Source: Phycisphaerae bacterium
Lineage (GTDB): Bacteria > Planctomycetota > Phycisphaerae > Phycisphaerales > UBA1924
Reading direction: 5' to 3'
Length of the DNA stretch: 64,000 bases
Assembly: GCA_016793805.1 (NCBI GenBank)
Contig: JAEUIZ010000057.1
Location: forward strand, 57,920-121,919
Shown here: positions 63,863-64,000 of the stretch, piece by piece
How positions within the stretch are numbered: the first letter of the stretch is position 1
Layout: each line of letters opens with the position of its first letter
The notes under the pieces: generated by a model
What the model was told of the DNA's origin: nothing
Databases searched by the model: none
The model's input: the letters and a program-made list of their open reading frames with translations, nothing else
Program-made: the position numbers and the translations under genes

Positions 63863-64000
63863 AAGAGACTGTTTCAGAACGTGAGTATCGACCGATGAGC
63901 AATGCCGTCAACACCAGTGCAAGGAGGCACGATCATGGCGGCGGAGCTGCTCCCGGAAGCGTTGTGGGAAGAGATCGAACCATTGTTGCCGCCCCCGTCT
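63863..64000 (+). mobile_element. Left part of an IS5-like element
   Basis: The sequence changes abruptly after the OLD gene codon for Asp-Leu. A plausible left end is AGAGACTGTTTCAGAACG at about 63865. The transposase reading frame starts 70 bases later and continues past the window. The right end and target duplication lie outside, so the exact boundary is tentative. Confidence 0.6.
63935..64000 (+). CDS. IS5-family transposase, N-terminal part (cut by window end)
   Basis: Twenty-two codons from ATG 63935 to the window end: M-A-A-E-L-L-P-E-A-L-W-E-E-I-E-P-L-L-P-P-P-S. This is the typical opening of IS5-group transposases (W-E-x-I-E-P-L-L-P-P). An AAGGAGG ribosome site lies at 63921-63927, seven bases ahead of ATG. 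The rest is beyond the window. Confidence 0.8.
   Translation, partial: MAAELLPEALWEEIEPLLPPPS

Overview
The window is high-GC bacterial chromosome, most likely from the planctomycete class Phycisphaerae. Inference rests on several marks: two pseudopilin-like proteins with type II/IV cleavage motifs, a 135-residue secreted protein ending in two short dockerin-like repeats of the N-C-D-G-S-T...L-N-V-N-D-F-S-C-F-L type, an ECF sigma factor paired with a large Ser/Thr kinase with a predicted tetratricopeptide tail, three SpoIIE-type phosphatases, lipid A synthesis (LpxB) and a bacterial topoisomerase VI A subunit.

Positions 1-46,000 look like ordinary chromosome. In order: the end of an unknown protein; a DsbD-like thiol:disulfide exporter; fliM; a membrane SpoIIE phosphatase; an MmgE/PrpD protein; a pseudopilin; an ECF sigma/anti-sigma pair; lpxB behind a histidine kinase and response regulator; rsmB; a PTS IIA protein; an isoprenoid and cofactor run (polyprenyl synthase, dxs, nadK); two tandem SpoIIE phosphatases; a five-gene minus-strand export cluster (ABC ATPase, permease, DUF3299 protein, membrane-fusion protein, RND pump); a CHAD-Ppx/GppA-HD fusion; topoisomerase VI A; a second pseudopilin; gap; three small regulatory or redox genes; an ECF sigma plus kinase pair; a cluster of secreted proteins; and an SMP-30 lactonase-like protein.

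From about 46,000 to the end the window is an accessory, defence-type region. It starts with decayed sequence (a frameshifted secreted-protein remnant, a tRNA 3'-half-like sequence, a split direct repeat). It then carries a complete type I-G (formerly I-U) CRISPR-Cas locus. The adaptation genes cas4-cas1 and cas2 are on the plus strand, a 22-repeat array follows, and the interference operon cas3-csb3-csb1-csb2 runs towards the array on the minus strand. The array most likely reads on the minus strand from an AT-rich leader that lies between it and csb2. To the right are a 5'-truncated IS3-family transposase, a three-gene unit ending in a tyrosine recombinase, and an OLD-family ATPase-TOPRIM gene that is broken twice: by an in-frame amber codon and by an IS5-like element that runs off the window.

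The CRISPR-Cas locus appears intact by motif inspection, while its neighbours show decay and insertion. The most unusual points are the facing adaptation/interference layout, an E-Y-R-K instead of E-x-K reading in the Cas4 nuclease motif, the CHAD-Ppx-HD fusion, a solitary topoisomerase VI A gene, and the single-codon break in the OLD gene. No clearly new defence system can be claimed from sequence alone.
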